From Lachnospiraceae bacterium (GTDB taxonomy: Bacteria; Bacillota; Clostridia; Lachnospirales; Lachnospiraceae), in assembly GCA_017472325.1 (NCBI GenBank), contig JAFUQM010000025.1:1-44353 (forward strand): a stretch of DNA of 44,353 nucleotides. Direction: 5' to 3'. Within the stretch, counting starts at the first letter, position 1. The number at the start of each line of letters is the position of its first letter. The notes under the pieces were generated by a model. It saw only the letters and a program-made list of their open reading frames with translations, ran no database searches and was not told the origin of the DNA. The translations under genes and the position numbers were made by a program. This document shows positions 44,279 through 44,353 of this stretch, piece after piece.

Positions 44279-44353
44279 ATGGAAAACGAAGATACAATTC
44301 ATCTGTTAAAAGAATGCGATGCTGGTAGCAAAATGGCTGTGGCATCCATTGAC
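44279..44353 (+). CDS. Start of an unidentified gene (cut by window end)
   Basis: An ATG preceded by a strong CAGGAGG opens a frame that runs off the window after 25 codons (MENEDTIHLLKECDAG..., continuing SKMAVASID). The visible part is probably helical and soluble. Too little is present to assign a function. Confidence 0.65.
   Translation, partial: MENEDTIHLLKECDAGSKMAVASID

Overview
The window looks like chromosomal DNA of a motile, low-GC member of the Clostridia, most likely family Lachnospiraceae. The reasons are: AT-rich sequence with strong AGGAGG-type ribosome binding sites; a DnaE/PfkA pair; a SAM-I riboswitch on metK; several methyl-accepting chemotaxis proteins; many c-di-GMP proteins; and a YesM/YesN-controlled sugar ABC transporter. 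The genus cannot be settled from sequence reading alone. No rRNA, tRNA, CRISPR array, phage or intact insertion sequence was seen.

Layout. 1-6.9 kb is a minus-strand housekeeping block: TrmH-family RNA methyltransferase, pfkA, dnaE, and metK behind a SAM riboswitch. 7.0-8.1 kb is a plus-strand HD-GYP phosphodiesterase. 8.1-11.2 kb holds murA and an M23/LysM/G5 cell-wall peptidase; 11.4-12.6 kb a Y-family polymerase; 12.69-13.02 kb a long fold-back (palindromic) element. 13-16.7 kb has a flavin reductase-like protein, a coiled-coil membrane protein, a small alarmone synthetase, a small conserved-looking protein and a hemolysin III-family membrane protein. 16.8-18.3 kb is guaB, interrupted by one in-frame TGA. 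18.3-21.3 kb has membrane proteins and a chemoreceptor. 21.4-25.5 kb has galE, a eukaryotic-type UDP-sugar pyrophosphorylase and a stand-alone MutS-like ATPase.

The most interesting part is 25.6-43.2 kb, an almost continuous minus-strand signalling and uptake region. A YesN response regulator, YesM kinase and a solute-binding lipoprotein overlap one another. They are followed by a second, paralogous binding protein, two permeases and, 3 bases after the last permease, a chemoreceptor. Downstream is a PilZ protein. Upstream lie a chemoreceptor fused to a YcgR-like/PilZ module, a REC-HD-GYP phosphodiesterase, and a hybrid histidine kinase with its own REC and HPt domains. Read together (inference), the region would couple detection of an oligosaccharide to transporter expression, chemotaxis and c-di-GMP level. 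43.4-44.35 kb holds purC and the start of an unidentified gene.

Non-coding structure: a 37-base hairpin-bearing repeat occurs as two tandem pairs and one single copy. At all three sites it directly abuts the distal side of an intrinsic terminator of a minus-strand gene, always in the same orientation, which suggests a terminator-targeting mobile repeat. A separate 35-base direct repeat lies in the murA leader.
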